From Tubulanus polymorphus (taxonomy: Eukaryota > Nemertea > Palaeonemertea > Tubulaniformes > Tubulanidae): a stretch of DNA of 60,000 nt. Shown here piece by piece: positions 35,591 through 60,000 of this stretch. The notes beneath the pieces are model-generated. The model had not been told where the DNA came from. It did no database searches and was given only the letters and a program-made list of their open reading frames with translations. The position numbers and the translations under genes were made by a program. How positions within the stretch are numbered: position 1 is the stretch's first letter; every line of letters begins with the position of its first letter. Where the stretch lies: positions 2,700,072-2,760,071 of the forward strand of contig NC_134034.1 in NCBI RefSeq assembly GCF_964204645.1, given 5' to 3'.

Positions 35591-38197
35591 GATAAAACCT
35601 TTTTTCGTGTCCCTCGCGACCTTCCAGCTAGTCCTCATTCTGCCCTCCTTGCATCTTCTAAGATGGACAATTTTTGAAATCCCGTTACGCGCGTCAGGCA
35701 TTTTCTAGTTCTAGGCATTCGTTCGCTAATCGATGGGGAGCGGCAAAAAGAAGAACCATATTGCAATCACCTGAAAATTCTGCCGTCACCAGGATTCGAA
35801 CCCATACGATTCCTCTGATGTTGACAAACTCGAAAATCTGTAACACGACCTTGAACTTCATGTATTGTGTATAATGTGACGATTGTAAATTACATTATTA
35901 AACGTATTATATACCGTTTAGAAGTCGGAACTTTATCTGAAAATAAATATTCAAATGCCGTATGTTTCACAGCATAAACGAGTAGACGAAATTTTGTTTT
36001 TTTTTTCTTTAGATGTAAATCTCCCATCAGCCGATTGGGCAGGCGTGTAGCCAGGAATTTCTGTCGGGGGTTCGTCTTCGAGAAAGCGGAACTATCTTCT
36101 TTATGGAAACACAACGTGGCGTGTACCACGCCGAAGCGATGCTGGCTTAATGGGCGGCTATAGTTTCAATATGATTTGCAGAAAATCTACTAGACATTAA
36201 GGAAATTAGTTTTCAACACGGATAAGTGCCGCCCTACACTTGCCTCCTACTCGTTGTGAGCTATTAGATAGTCAGTCTTTGCTTTACCACCGAGAATGAA
36301 GCTTTCTCGATATGAGCCAACCATTCCAGGGCGGATTTAAGGGATGGACTCGGACCCCTGCTTTTTCATTAAGGTTGGCCTTTTCGTAACGACAGTAAAC
36401 AGCGTTAAAACCTACACACTTCACGCTCATTTTTTCGGAATTTACATCTTTTTGGTAATTTTTCTTCAAGAAAATATCCAACGTCGAGGGTGGAACTCAG
36501 CTAAAGCGACTATCCCATGACGCCCTGTTTTATCATGAAGGTATAGGCAGGTATAGGAGCCACAAGTTTGAGCAGCCACAAGCGACAACTATATGCGCAA
36601 TCATTAGAAATCGATGTGTTGTTATTGCACCGCGAGATGAATTACTAATTTTCTTCTATTTTGAATTTACGACCGCCCGAAAGAGAACAAAAAAAAACGC
36701 ACAAAAACATTAAATAATAGATGAAGAGACAAAACCCGCCGGGACTGGCGATTATGTAGAGGTCCACGCAGTATCGATATGATTGGATTCGAACTTTCGA
36801 TGTTAAGTAATTTGTGTATTCAATCGAAACCGACTTTTCATTAAACTCCGTCTCGAAGGACTCGACATATTTCCGCATTAACGTAGCTTAGACCTCAACT
36901 TCATGTACATATCAGTAATATATGTTTGTCGTGGCGAATCTAATTTTACAGTTGAAGTGTATAATACCCCCCCCCCCCCCCCGAAGTCACCCGTTCACGC
37001 AGTACTTTATGCATGGCCCATAATTTCACAAGTTCATTTACCATTTCATTTTTTTCCTTTCGTTTTTTCTTCTCGGTGCTTGCGACAGCGGCCTTAAGGC
37101 TTTGCTTGGCCCGCGCAGAAAACTACTGGTCTCTCTTTTTACAATTGTGATTGTTTAAAAATTGTAAATCTTATTGTTTGTTTCTCTCAAACTCTGTAAA
37201 TAGCCAGTCATGTTTTCCTCGAAATAAATTTGAACTTGAAAAAGTGATTTGTATCGTTAACAAAAACCAAGCTGGCTGCCACGCGACATCTCTAAATGCA
37301 CGATCGATTCGAGAATAGCGTTACAAAGAATGGTATCCGTCGACTTGGATTCGCGTCAGAAAAAAATGTCAACTTTCCAGGACTCGAACCCAAACAGAAG
37401 CGAGTCAAAATGACCTAAGCGGCTGTTACGTCACCATCATCAATATCATGGACGCCATTTTCACCGTAGACCACGAGTTCCGTCCAACCATGGAATCGAA
37501 TAAAACGAACCGTCTCAGGGTCCGAGGCCCAAATAACCACAGGCTAATGAATAACTAGTAAAAAATTCGTTACAAAATACCATATTTTATTGTCATAAAA
37601 CACAATAACTGACGTAAGCGCGTCAAAATTCCCAAGTATTTCATAGGCGATTTTTCAATTTTCCCAAATGGAAATGAACACATATCGTCATTCAACAGTC
37701 AATATTTTAGCGGTGACTGGTTGATAAAAGTGATTTTCAAGGAAATATGTGAAATGTAATGAATTTCCCAAGTATTTCCCTGATTTGAGGAAAATTTTTC
37801 AAATTCCCAAATATTTCCAAACCGGGAATTATTATTTCAAAAATTCCCAAGTTTTTTTCCCAATTTCCCTGTTCTGCGGGAACCATGGAAACTTGAAAGT
37901 GGAACGACTTTTAAGTGATGTAATGACTTAAACGGACTCTTTAGACTGTAGACATGGTTTCCTAGATGAACAAGACAAAATGTGGAAATAAAAATATTCT
38001 TTTTCATACATGATATTTTCTTTATCTCAACTTAACTCAGTTTTACAGAAGGGTTTTAACTTGAACCCCGCGAACCCAATACGAACCGCAGCCCGATTCT
38101 CCACAACTTCGTTATTACAAAGTACACGTATACACGTAATTTACATATAATTACGCATAAATTTAAATATGCAAATATTAAAATGTACAAAATCGTT
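35591..38197. other. no gene seen
   Basis: TTCCCAAGTATTTCCC-type short repeats at 37640-37870. A retroelement or gene 3' end-like stretch (GACAGCGGCCTTAAGGCTTT ... GAAATAAATTTGAACTTGAA) is at about 37085-37240. A tRNA-like TCGAACCC motif occurs at about 35800 and 37383. Confidence 0.45.
36966..36982 (+). repeat. poly-C tract
   Basis: Seventeen or so cytosines in a row. Similar runs occur at about 7114, 31517 and 32020. Homopolymers of this length are also prone to assembly error. Confidence 0.7.
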
Positions 38198-38243
38198 TTT
38201 ATTTTTTTCCGAAAATGCTTCAACTGATATGGGCACGTTTATT
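38198..38243 (-). promoter_or_regulatory. candidate polyadenylation signals of PRPF40
   Basis: Two AATAAA hexamers lie on the minus strand at 38243-38238 and 38203-38198, about 45 and 85 nt after the PRPF40 stop codon. The spacing suits a short 3' UTR. Cleavage sites cannot be seen from sequence alone. Confidence 0.5.
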
Positions 38244-38287
38244 CTTACGAAACATTCTCCCCGCCATCCGTCACTCTTCAAACTGTC

Positions 38288-52564
<14,277 letters not shown>

Positions 52565-52849
52565 CTGAAAATGAAACGAATCACTCAAATTAAGGACTGT
52601 CGTTAAGTCAGAATATCATCAGTAATTCAGTGCCGTGGTTTATTTTAGAAAGTGGTTATTTAGCCAGATGCGGTTACCGACTTATAAAAGATATTTTGCC
52701 GCATCCATATATTATGTAGCCTAACAATATAATCATTTTATTAGGGTTAGGGAGGGTGAGAAGGTTCCGTTTCACAACTAGGGATAGGATTAGGTTAAGG
52801 AGAGGTACTATATCTAGTTAAAACATTCGGTTGGTTTTCAGCGAGCTCA

Positions 52850-53060
52850 GCAGTGGTCTAGTGGGAAGACACTGCGCTAGTAATTTACCGGCCCGGGTTC
52901 GAGTCTCGCTCTATCTGCTCTATTTTCTCAAACTTTGTTCCCCACACTTCCTTTGAAGTCGCGCACCTCTCTGCATATGCAATCGTGAAACTAAACCACA
53001 GACAGACAGGTTACTGACTAGTCCGCAGTCGAAACGGTCCTCTCGTCATTTTATTTTCAA
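52850..53060 (+). repeat. tRNA-derived SINE-like element
   Basis: A-box TGGTCTAGTGG at 52854-52864 and B-box GGTTCGAGTCT at 52896-52906 (one mismatch), spaced as in a tRNA, followed by about 140 bp of non-tRNA body. The 3' end is uncertain. It lies just upstream of the first PRPF40 coding exon. Confidence 0.6.
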
Positions 53061-53062
53061 CA

Positions 53063-53202
53063 CAGGGGCTTGTCAAAATTTGATTGAGGATGGATGATAC
53101 CGTACCAGAATTCCTTCTTTTTTATACAGAGGCCTGAGAGGGATACCGGTACTGGTATCATCCATCCCCTCCGGGGCTCCATCAAATTGTGACAAGCCCC
53201 TG
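53063..53202. mobile_element. foldback MITE, 140 bp, CAGGGGCTTGTC ends
   Basis: The left end CAGGGGCTTGTCAAAATTTG matches the reverse complement of the right end (CAGGGGCTTGTCACAATTTG). GGATGGATGATACC and its complement extend the arms. The target duplication is unclear. Confidence 0.7.
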
Positions 53203-53814
53203 TGATTTTCAATTTCGTGGAGGCCTCAAAAACGATCAAAGGAATTTCACATTATTAAAAATAAGAAATAATTCTAATTTACCCCTAAATAACAGCTAGA
53301 ACACAAATTTACAGTTGATTTCTTGTTTTCTTTTCGTGCGCGTCGTAGCCGGGATAATCGACCAGTGCACCATCTAGCGGTCTGTTTAAGCGTAAATACT
53401 CGCTACCCTGTGTATACTTAATTAGAGCACCGGTTAGCCCAATAGTCTGAATACCAGTCGTTGTTACGGGTTCGCTACAACGTCTGATGCCAAACTGACA
53501 TTTTAGAGGTTAACTGTTGTTTACTGCAATGCAACAACTGATTTTAGCGTCAAATCAAACCTTTGTACTCAATAATAATATTTTTGATGATTTAAATCGG
53601 GGGGAACAACGGCTAGGTACTAGACTACGGTTAGCCTTTACTGGGAATTGCATACTGACTTGTAATAGTACCGCTCATGTTTAGCTACTAGTAGGTTATC
53701 ATGATTGTACTTAGTGAAATATACATTTGAACAAATTAATGTGCCAATGACCTTTAGTGGCTTGGCTTTGTAGAGACCAGGTATAGTAGCCAACATTTTT
53801 CTAACGATTGTTTA

Positions 53815-54105
53815 CCGAAATGTCACCCTATGTCTCCATACGTATGTCACTGCCCCTAATGTCGCCCTATGTCACTGTGCCCAGCCCTATGTCACTGCCC
53901 CCAATGTCACTGCCCCCAATGTCACCCTATGTCACTGTCCCCGATGATGTCGTCCTACGTCACTGCCCCAATGTCGCCCTATGCCACTGCCCCCCAATGT
54001 CACCCTATGTCACTGCCCCCAATGTCGTCCTATGTCACTGCCCCCAATGTCGTCCTACGTCACTGCCCCCAATGTCGCCCTATGTCACTGCCCCCAACGT
54101 CACCC
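53815..54105 (+). repeat. 24-bp minisatellite between PRPF40 and the GPCR array
   Basis: About eleven units of CCCTATGTCACTGCCCCCAA with TGTCG/TGTCA linkers. A period of 24 (sometimes 16) keeps frames open, but no coding signal is seen. Confidence 0.85.
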
Positions 54106-54896
54106 ATTGGTCCAATGAAGTAAATATCCTCATTATTGGTATTGTCAACTAATTTTAGTTTTGTCATCGTTAGCGTTCGAATCTCGCTCCAAAAAGAGTG
54201 CGGTTTTTAGCCCATTTTTGTATTTTGAATTACCCAATTCAATCAAGCTCCCGTCGTGGCAGGATCAGAATCCCTGGTTAAACTAATTCACGGTTGTGAA
54301 CCAGGCGTCGAAAAATAATCTGAAACTTCTAATTCGAATTAGCCAATCAACCCGAATTAGAGGCTTAATCCTCGTACCGGGTCCAGGAGTGCAATTTAGT
54401 CAATGTGCAAGTTGGGGATTGATTTTCAGTTAGGTTAGGAACCACCAGGTGATTGGGCGGGAATGATAATTAGGGTTTAGCTGAATGCTCATAAAACCCT
54501 AGATAACTTGCGAGCTGTTTCGAGATCCGGGCTTCACGCTGGTAATTCGGCAGTTTATGGAGGGCGCTCGAGAATCTGACTCGAGCGAACGGTCGTCGCA
54601 TTTCTCAACGATAGATTTTGTACAGAAATTTTGCTAGCTGAACACAACTTGAAAATGTTGGTTGAACATCTCGCTTTATTACTATATCACCCTCACTATA
54701 CAAATTCTACACTGAAAACATCGATTTCAAAAATTTATCTTTTCAGTGACGTATAGAACTAGAATATATATGAATATTTGATAGCACGAGACATTTTCTA
54801 GCAAGTTTTGTCACAGATATGATTATAGACCCGAGCCGCCAGTGAACAGCCGTCTGACATCAGACTCAGTGACGTCTGCGCTGCGCTGATCATAAC

Positions 54897-56150
54897 ATGA
54901 ATCAGTTGACTACAGTTACTTCACTTGAACCTGTGAACAATTTCACCTATACCGGCAGTTATACAACTACAACTCGTCGTCAGTATTCACTCACAGATGC
55001 GTTCTTTAGATTCATAACATATACCAGCAGTGGAAACCATTACACGAGAATATTGCTGGTGCATCCTATAGGAAATGTGTTCAATTTTCTAACTATATGT
55101 TTACTGATAAAATGTCGGAGAAGTCAGTCGATTCGTTACACGTTCCCCTATCTGATGACTATCGCGATCACTGATCAAACTGTTCTTATGTATCATTTGA
55201 TTCGTGATTACTCCCAAGTTATGATCGGATTCCTCTACAAAATCGGATTGAACAAATGTGTCATATTTTTCATGTCACTCAGTGACGTCAGAAAACGGTG
55301 TCCGTATATTTACTATTTCTATTACTATTTTCAGTATCTTCCCGAAAGGTTGGTTCCGGGGTGTTTCTGCGAAGCTCTGTTCTTTCATCGAGCAATTGCT
55401 GTATCAAACTACACAGTTCTAGTGATCGCTATCGAGAGATTTGTAGCGATTCGTTTTCCTTTCTTTCACATGAAACATTTCACCGTTCAAAGGCGTAAAA
55501 TGGCGGTTGTTGTCGTGTTGCTGTGGGCTTTTATTCTAGGAGTCTTCGACATTATTTCATTCAGTGATTTTCGCCTCGAAGAACGTAAAAGATTCAGACG
55601 CAATGAAACCATACTCGAATGGAAATGTAATTTTCCGAGTTTTCTGCTCGGATATGGACGGATTAGTAACTTTTTTTACTTTCTAGATCCTTTTATCAAA
55701 GATATGCTACCATGTTTTCAAATAGTTATATTGTCAGTAATAACTGCTGTATCACGTAATAAGATATCTGACCTGACAGCGATGAGGAGAACAGATCGTC
55801 ATCAATCTTCCGCTAGTAAAACTCTTCTTATTGTTGTTTTTTCGTTCATAGTGCTTGTTTTACCGAGTACCACATGCAGTTTATTATTTTACCTCAATAG
55901 ATTTATAGGTAGTATTTTCTCGGCTGCTGGTAAATGGTCCGCGTACCTAGTGACGCACAACAAGCTTAGTACCATGCATTACTTAGGGAGGTGGTTATTA
56001 ATATTCCGGCAATCAGTTTTCTGTGTAAACTTTTTCATATACGTAGGAACCATTCCGGTTTTCCGAAAACAATTCATTCACTTATTCATCTGTTCGAAAC
56101 GAGCAAATTCAATTGAGAAAAAAATGAAACAGAAAATGCATCAGGTGTGA
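54897..56150 (+). CDS. class A (rhodopsin-like) GPCR, tandem copy 1
   Basis: Intronless 417-aa seven-helix receptor, probably for a peptide at the plasma membrane. The N-terminus carries an N-glycosylation site (N15-F-T). TM1 is about 52-73 with the GN motif (N60). TM2 is 82-103 with D93 at position 2.50. TM3 is 157-185, starting at a Cys (C156/C158) and ending ERF (180-182) in place of DRY. TM4 is 201-220 with W210. ECL2 has C244, the disulfide partner, and a second glycosylation site (N236-E-T). TM5 is 264-285 with P272, TM6 306-331 with LVLP (P323), and TM7 366-390. The TM7 motif reads N378-F-F-I-Y instead of NPxxY. A short basic tail ends KKMKQKMHQV. The start ATG follows a region conserved in the next unit, and AATAAA lies at 56453. 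The motif set resembles invertebrate peptide receptors of the FMRFamide-receptor type, but the ligand cannot be assigned. Confidence 0.9.
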   Translation: MNQLTTVTSLEPVNNFTYTGSYTTTTRRQYSLTDAFFRFITYTSSGNHYTRILLVHPIGNVFNFLTICLLIKCRRSQSIRYTFPYLMTIAITDQTVLMYHLIRDYSQVMIGFLYKIGLNKCVIFFMSLSDVRKRCPYIYYFYYYFQYLPERLVPGCFCEALFFHRAIAVSNYTVLVIAIERFVAIRFPFFHMKHFTVQRRKMAVVVVLLWAFILGVFDIISFSDFRLEERKRFRRNETILEWKCNFPSFLLGYGRISNFFYFLDPFIKDMLPCFQIVILSVITAVSRNKISDLTAMRRTDRHQSSASKTLLIVVFSFIVLVLPSTTCSLLFYLNRFIGSIFSAAGKWSAYLVTHNKLSTMHYLGRWLLIFRQSVFCVNFFIYVGTIPVFRKQFIHLFICSKRANSIEKKMKQKMHQV

Positions 56151-57581
56151 AGTTAGTTCGACGACGGGCGAATTGACGACCGACGAATTTCATTTGTCTA
56201 AAAGTCAAACGCAAAGCTAATATTCGAGCCACACTAATTATACCCGCGGTAAACTTATCGAGTGATTCATCAAATTTCCTACATCGGTTACAGCTGCTCA
56301 CGACCCCGGTCCAAAATTCAAAATCCGCGCGAAGTGAAGAACGGATATCATTTCTCGCGGTCTTGGGAGCCTAAAATGTATTTCATGCACACGCCCGCTG
56401 ATTGGGTGAGAAGACCTACTAATATTTAACTTTTTCGTTCGAGAACAATCTAAATAAAGTTATCTGCACCCAACCGTATGATAGATCATTAAATGAATTG
56501 AAAAAAAAACTAAATAAACTTATTTTGAAGCATCTTCACCTAAACCGACAACATGAATCCGAGTTGTATCGGGAATCCGACATCAAACCAACCTTCACAG
56601 CCGCCACACCGACTGATGGCTTCAAGCCCGAATCTATGATTCCAAACAGGAAAATACGGGTCAAACGTATAAGTCGGGCACCAGAATGCCAAAAAGAGGT
56701 GTCTAGAAATGCATAGCAGGTTCTTTCAACAAAAATACCATACTGACAAATTAGGTATTTTTTAACATTAGACCTAAAATTCATTGGTCCAATGAAATAA
56801 ATATCCTCATTATTGGTATTGTCAACTAATTTTAGTTTTGTCATCGTTAGCGTTTGAATCTCGCTCTAAAAACAGTGCAGTTTTTAGCCGATTTTCGTAT
56901 TTCGAATTACCTCATTCAATCAAGCTCTCGTCGTGGCAGGATCAGAATCCCTGGTTAAACTGATTCGCGGTTGTGAACCAGGCGTCGAAAAATTATCTGA
57001 AACTTCTAATTCAAATTGGCCAATTAACCCGAATTAGAGGCTTAATCCTCGTACCGGGTCCAGGAGTGCAATTTAGTCAGTCAATGTGCCAGTAGGGGAT
57101 TGATCTTCAGTTAGGTTAGGATCCACCAGGTGATTGTGAACGGGAATGATAATCGGGGTTTAGCTGAATGCTCATAAAACCCTAGATAACATCCGAGCTG
57201 TTTATCGAGATCCGGGCTTCACGCTGGTAATTCGGCAGTTTATGGAGGGCGCTCGAGAATCTGACTCGAGCGAACGGTTGTCGCATTTCTCAACGATAGA
57301 TTTTGTACAGAAATTTTGCTAGCTGAACACAACTTGAAAATGTTGGTTAAACATCTCACTTTATTACTATATCACCCTAACTATACAAATTCTACACTGA
57401 AAACATCGATTTCAAAAATTTATCTTTTCAGTGACGTATAGAACTAGAATATATATGAATATTTGATAGTACGAGACATTTTCTAGCAAGTTTTGTCACA
57501 GATATGATTATAGACCCGAGCCGCCAGTGAACAGCCGTCTGACGTCAGACTCAGTGACGTCTGCGCTGCGCTGATCATAAC

Positions 57582-58835
57582 ATGAATCAGTTGACTGCAG
57601 TTACTTCACTTGAACTTGTGAACAATTTCACCTCAACCGGCAGTTATACAACTACAACTCGTCGTCAGTATTCACTCAGAGATGCGTTCCTTAGATTCAT
57701 ATCATATACCAGCAGTGGAAACCATTACACGAGAATATTGCTGGTGCATCCTATAGGAAATGTGTTCAATTTTCTAACTATATGTTTACTGATAAAATGT
57801 CGGAGAAGTCAGTCGGTTCGTTTCACGTTCCCCTATCTGATGACTATCGCGATCACTGATCAAACTGTTCTTATGTATCATTTGATTCGTGATTACTCCC
57901 AAGTTATGATCGGATTCCTCTACAGAATTGGATTGAACAAATGTGTCATATTTTTCATGTCACTCAGTGACGTCAGAAAACGGTGTCCGTATATTTACTA
58001 TTTCTATTACTATTTTCAGTATCTTCCCGAAAGGTTGGTTCCGGGGTGTTTCTGCGAGGCCCTGTTCTACTTTCCAGCAATTGCTGTATCAAACTACACA
58101 GTTCTAGTGATCGCTATCGAGAGATTTGTAGCGATTCGTTTTCCTTTCTTTCACATGAAACATTTCACCGTTCAGACGCGTAAAATGGCAGTTGTTGCCG
58201 TGTTGCTGTGGGCTTATATTCAAGGAGTTTACGATATTATTTCGTCCAGTGATATTCACCTCGAAGAGCGTAAAAGATTCAGACTTAATGAAACCATACT
58301 CGAATGGAAATGTAATTATCCGAGTTTTCTGCTCGGATATGGACGGATAGGTTACGTTTTTTCATTTCTTGATCCTTTTTTCACAGATATGCTACCATGT
58401 TTTCTAATAGTTATTTTATCAGTAATAACTGCTGTATCACGTGATAAGATATCTGACCTGACAGCGATGAGGAGAACAGATCGTCATCAATCTTCAGCTA
58501 GTAAAACTCTTCTTATTGTTGTTTTTTCGTTTATAGTGCTTGTTTTACCGAGTGCCACATGCAGTTTATTATTTTACCTCAATAGATTTATAGCTAGTAT
58601 TTTCTCGGCTGCTGGTGAAAGCTCCGCGTACCTAGTGACGCACTACACGCTTGGTCCCATGCATGACTTAGAGAGGTGGTTATACATATTCCGGCAATCA
58701 GTTTTCTGTGTAAACTTTTTCATATACGTAGGAACCATTCCAGTTTTCAGAAAACAATTCATCCAATTATTCACCTGTTCGAAACGAGCAAATTCAATCG
58801 AGAAAAAAATGAAAAACAAAGTGCATCAGGTGTGA
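57582..58835 (+). CDS. class A (rhodopsin-like) GPCR, tandem copy 2
   Basis: Intact 417-aa paralogue of the receptor at 54897-56150, about 89% identical by my count (45 substitutions, no gaps). All key positions are kept: N60, D93, ERF at 180-182, W210, C244, P272, P323 and the N-F-F-I-Y motif in TM7. Residues 42-162 (TM1-ECL1) differ at only three sites. Residues 206-275 (TM4, ECL2, TM5) differ at 16 and residues 338-368 (ECL3) at 10. The promoter-proximal 350 bp are almost identical to those of copy 1. The 3' region lacks the AATAAA that follows copy 1 (AATAAC here), but another AATAAA occurs near 59448. The shared flanks show duplication of the whole unit, not retroposition. Confidence 0.9.
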   Translation: MNQLTAVTSLELVNNFTSTGSYTTTTRRQYSLRDAFLRFISYTSSGNHYTRILLVHPIGNVFNFLTICLLIKCRRSQSVRFTFPYLMTIAITDQTVLMYHLIRDYSQVMIGFLYRIGLNKCVIFFMSLSDVRKRCPYIYYFYYYFQYLPERLVPGCFCEALFYFPAIAVSNYTVLVIAIERFVAIRFPFFHMKHFTVQTRKMAVVAVLLWAYIQGVYDIISSSDIHLEERKRFRLNETILEWKCNYPSFLLGYGRIGYVFSFLDPFFTDMLPCFLIVILSVITAVSRDKISDLTAMRRTDRHQSSASKTLLIVVFSFIVLVLPSATCSLLFYLNRFIASIFSAAGESSAYLVTHYTLGPMHDLERWLYIFRQSVFCVNFFIYVGTIPVFRKQFIQLFTCSKRANSIEKKMKNKVHQV

Positions 58836-60000
58836 AAGTAAGTTCGACGACGGACGAATTGACGACCGACGAAGTTCATTTGTCTCAAAGTCAAACGCAA
58901 AGCTAATATTCGAGCCACACTAATTATACCCGCGGTAAACTTATCGAGTGATATATCAAATTTCCTATATCGGTTACAGCTACTCATGACCCCGGTCCAA
59001 AATTCAAAATTCCCGCGAAGTGAAGAACGGATATCAAACCGCTATGGAAATATCATTTCTCGCGGTCTTGGAGCCTAAAATGTATTTCATGCACACGCCC
59101 GCTCATTGGGTGAGAAGACCTACTTATATTTAACTTTTTCGTTCGAGAACACTCTAATAACGTTATTTTCACCCAACCGTATGATAGATCATTAAATGAA
59201 TTGAAAAAAAAACTAAATGAACTTATTTTGAAGCGTTTTCACCTGAACCGACAACATGAATCCGAGTTGTATCGGGAATCCGACATCAAACCAAACAGGA
59301 AAGTACTGGTCAAACGTATTAGTCGGGCACCAGAATGCCAAAAAGAGGTGTCTGTCTAGAAATGCATAGCAGGTTCTTTCAACAAAAATACCATACTGAC
59401 AAATTAGGTATTTTTTAACATTAGACCTAAAATTCATTGGTCCAATGAAATAAATATCCTCATTATTGGTATTGTCAACTAATTTTAGTTTTGCCATCGT
59501 TAGCGTTTGAATCTCGCTCTAAAAAGAGTGCAGTTTTTAGCCGATTTTCGTATTTCGAATTACCTCATTCAATCAAGCTCTCGTCGTGGCACGATTAGAT
59601 TCCCTGGTTAAACTGATTCGCGGTTGTGAACCAGGCGTCGAAAAATTATCTGAAACTTCTAATTCGAATTAGCCAATTAACCCGAATTAGAGGCTTAATC
59701 CTCGTACCGGATCCAGGAGTGCAATTTAGTCAGTCAATGTGCCAGTAGGGGATTGATCTTCATTTAGGTTAGGAACCACCAAGTGATTGGGCGGGAATGA
59801 TAATTAGGGTTTAGCTGAATGCTCATAAAACCCTAGATAACTTGCGAGCTGTTTCGAGATCCGGGCTTCACGCTGGTAATTCGGCAGTTTATGGAGGGCG
59901 CTCGAGAATCTGACTCGAGCGAACGGTCGTCGCATTTCTCAACGATAGATTTTGTACAGAAATTTTGCTAACTGAACACAACTTGAAAATGTTGGTTGAA

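Larger units (their letters stand above)
54105..60000 (+). repeat. tandem duplication array of GPCR-containing units (about 2.67 kb)
   Basis: A marker, CATTGGTCCAATGAA, opens the unit at 54105, 56782 and 59435, giving spacings of 2677 and 2653 bp. Each unit carries about 790 bp of 5' flank, one 417-aa GPCR gene and about 650 bp of 3' flank. The third unit is cut by the window end: position 60000 matches 54666 of unit 1, so the third ATG is expected about 231 bp further on. Flanks are nearly identical between units, apart from small indels such as a segment present at about 56590-56640 and missing in the matching part of unit 2. Confidence 0.9.

Noticed and set aside
52740-52765. Telomere-like TTAGGG motif
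   Set aside because: Only two units, not a telomeric tract.
52850-52925. Functional tRNA gene
   Set aside because: A- and B-boxes are present but acceptor and T stems do not pair properly; a SINE head is more likely.
53808-54152. Frame of repeated MSPYVTAP
   Set aside because: 24-bp minisatellite; no start context, splice sites or flanking coding sequence.

Overview
This window is eukaryotic nuclear DNA from an animal. Genes are sparse and split by GT-AG introns, intergenic DNA and introns are full of minisatellites, foldback elements and decayed retrotransposons, and there are no bacterial-type gene clusters. Splicing-factor structure, a neuropeptide-like precursor and peptide-receptor-like GPCRs suggest an invertebrate. 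The style (dispersed minisatellites, CR1/L2-like LINEs, Penelope-type hammerhead remnants) fits a marine spiralian such as a nemertean, annelid or mollusc, but the phylum is an inference.

Layout. 1-29.5 kb has no convincing gene. It holds truncated LINEs (about 1.3-2.3 kb, 12.0-12.5 kb, 18.2-18.5 kb, 25.9-26.3 kb), several MITE-like elements and long minisatellite arrays (4.3-5.1, 6.7-7.7, 10.9-11.3, 13.4-14.1, 20.1-20.4, 22.8-23.6 kb). 30.0-31.1 kb (+) encodes a secreted precursor: a signal peptide exon, then an exon encoding 25 copies of AS[L/F/Y]IDD separated by Lys-Arg sites. This looks like a multicopy neuropeptide gene of a family I do not recognise. 31.1-38.2 kb is again repeats and unassigned DNA.

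38.3-52.6 kb (-) is a complete-looking PRPF40 (Prp40/FBP11) splicing-factor gene. I could follow 21 coding exons whose phases all match, giving 785 codons: two WW domains, a run of FF domains and a basic RS/KR-rich C-terminus. Its introns carry dispersed repeats, two foldback elements with hammerhead-ribozyme-like cores, and one intron that is mostly a (TC)n tract on the sense strand.

54.9-60.0 kb (+) is a tandem array with a unit of about 2.67 kb. Two intact intronless class A GPCR genes (417 aa each, about 89% identical) are followed by the upstream part of a third unit, whose start codon would lie about 230 bp beyond the window. Differences between the two receptors cluster in TM4-ECL2-TM5 and ECL3, the regions that normally shape ligand binding.

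Dispersed repeat families named below: family A (about 60-80 bp, core GGATCCACCAGGTGTCGCTAG-like), B (about 78 bp, tRNA B-box-like), C (about 80 bp, CCCCTATGACATCATCAAA), D (about 107 bp, CACTTCACATGTGTTCAG), E (about 40 bp, GTTTAATTTGACTCTGAA), F (palindromic, TACACCGC...GCGGTGTA) and G (GGAGCCACCCACTAG).
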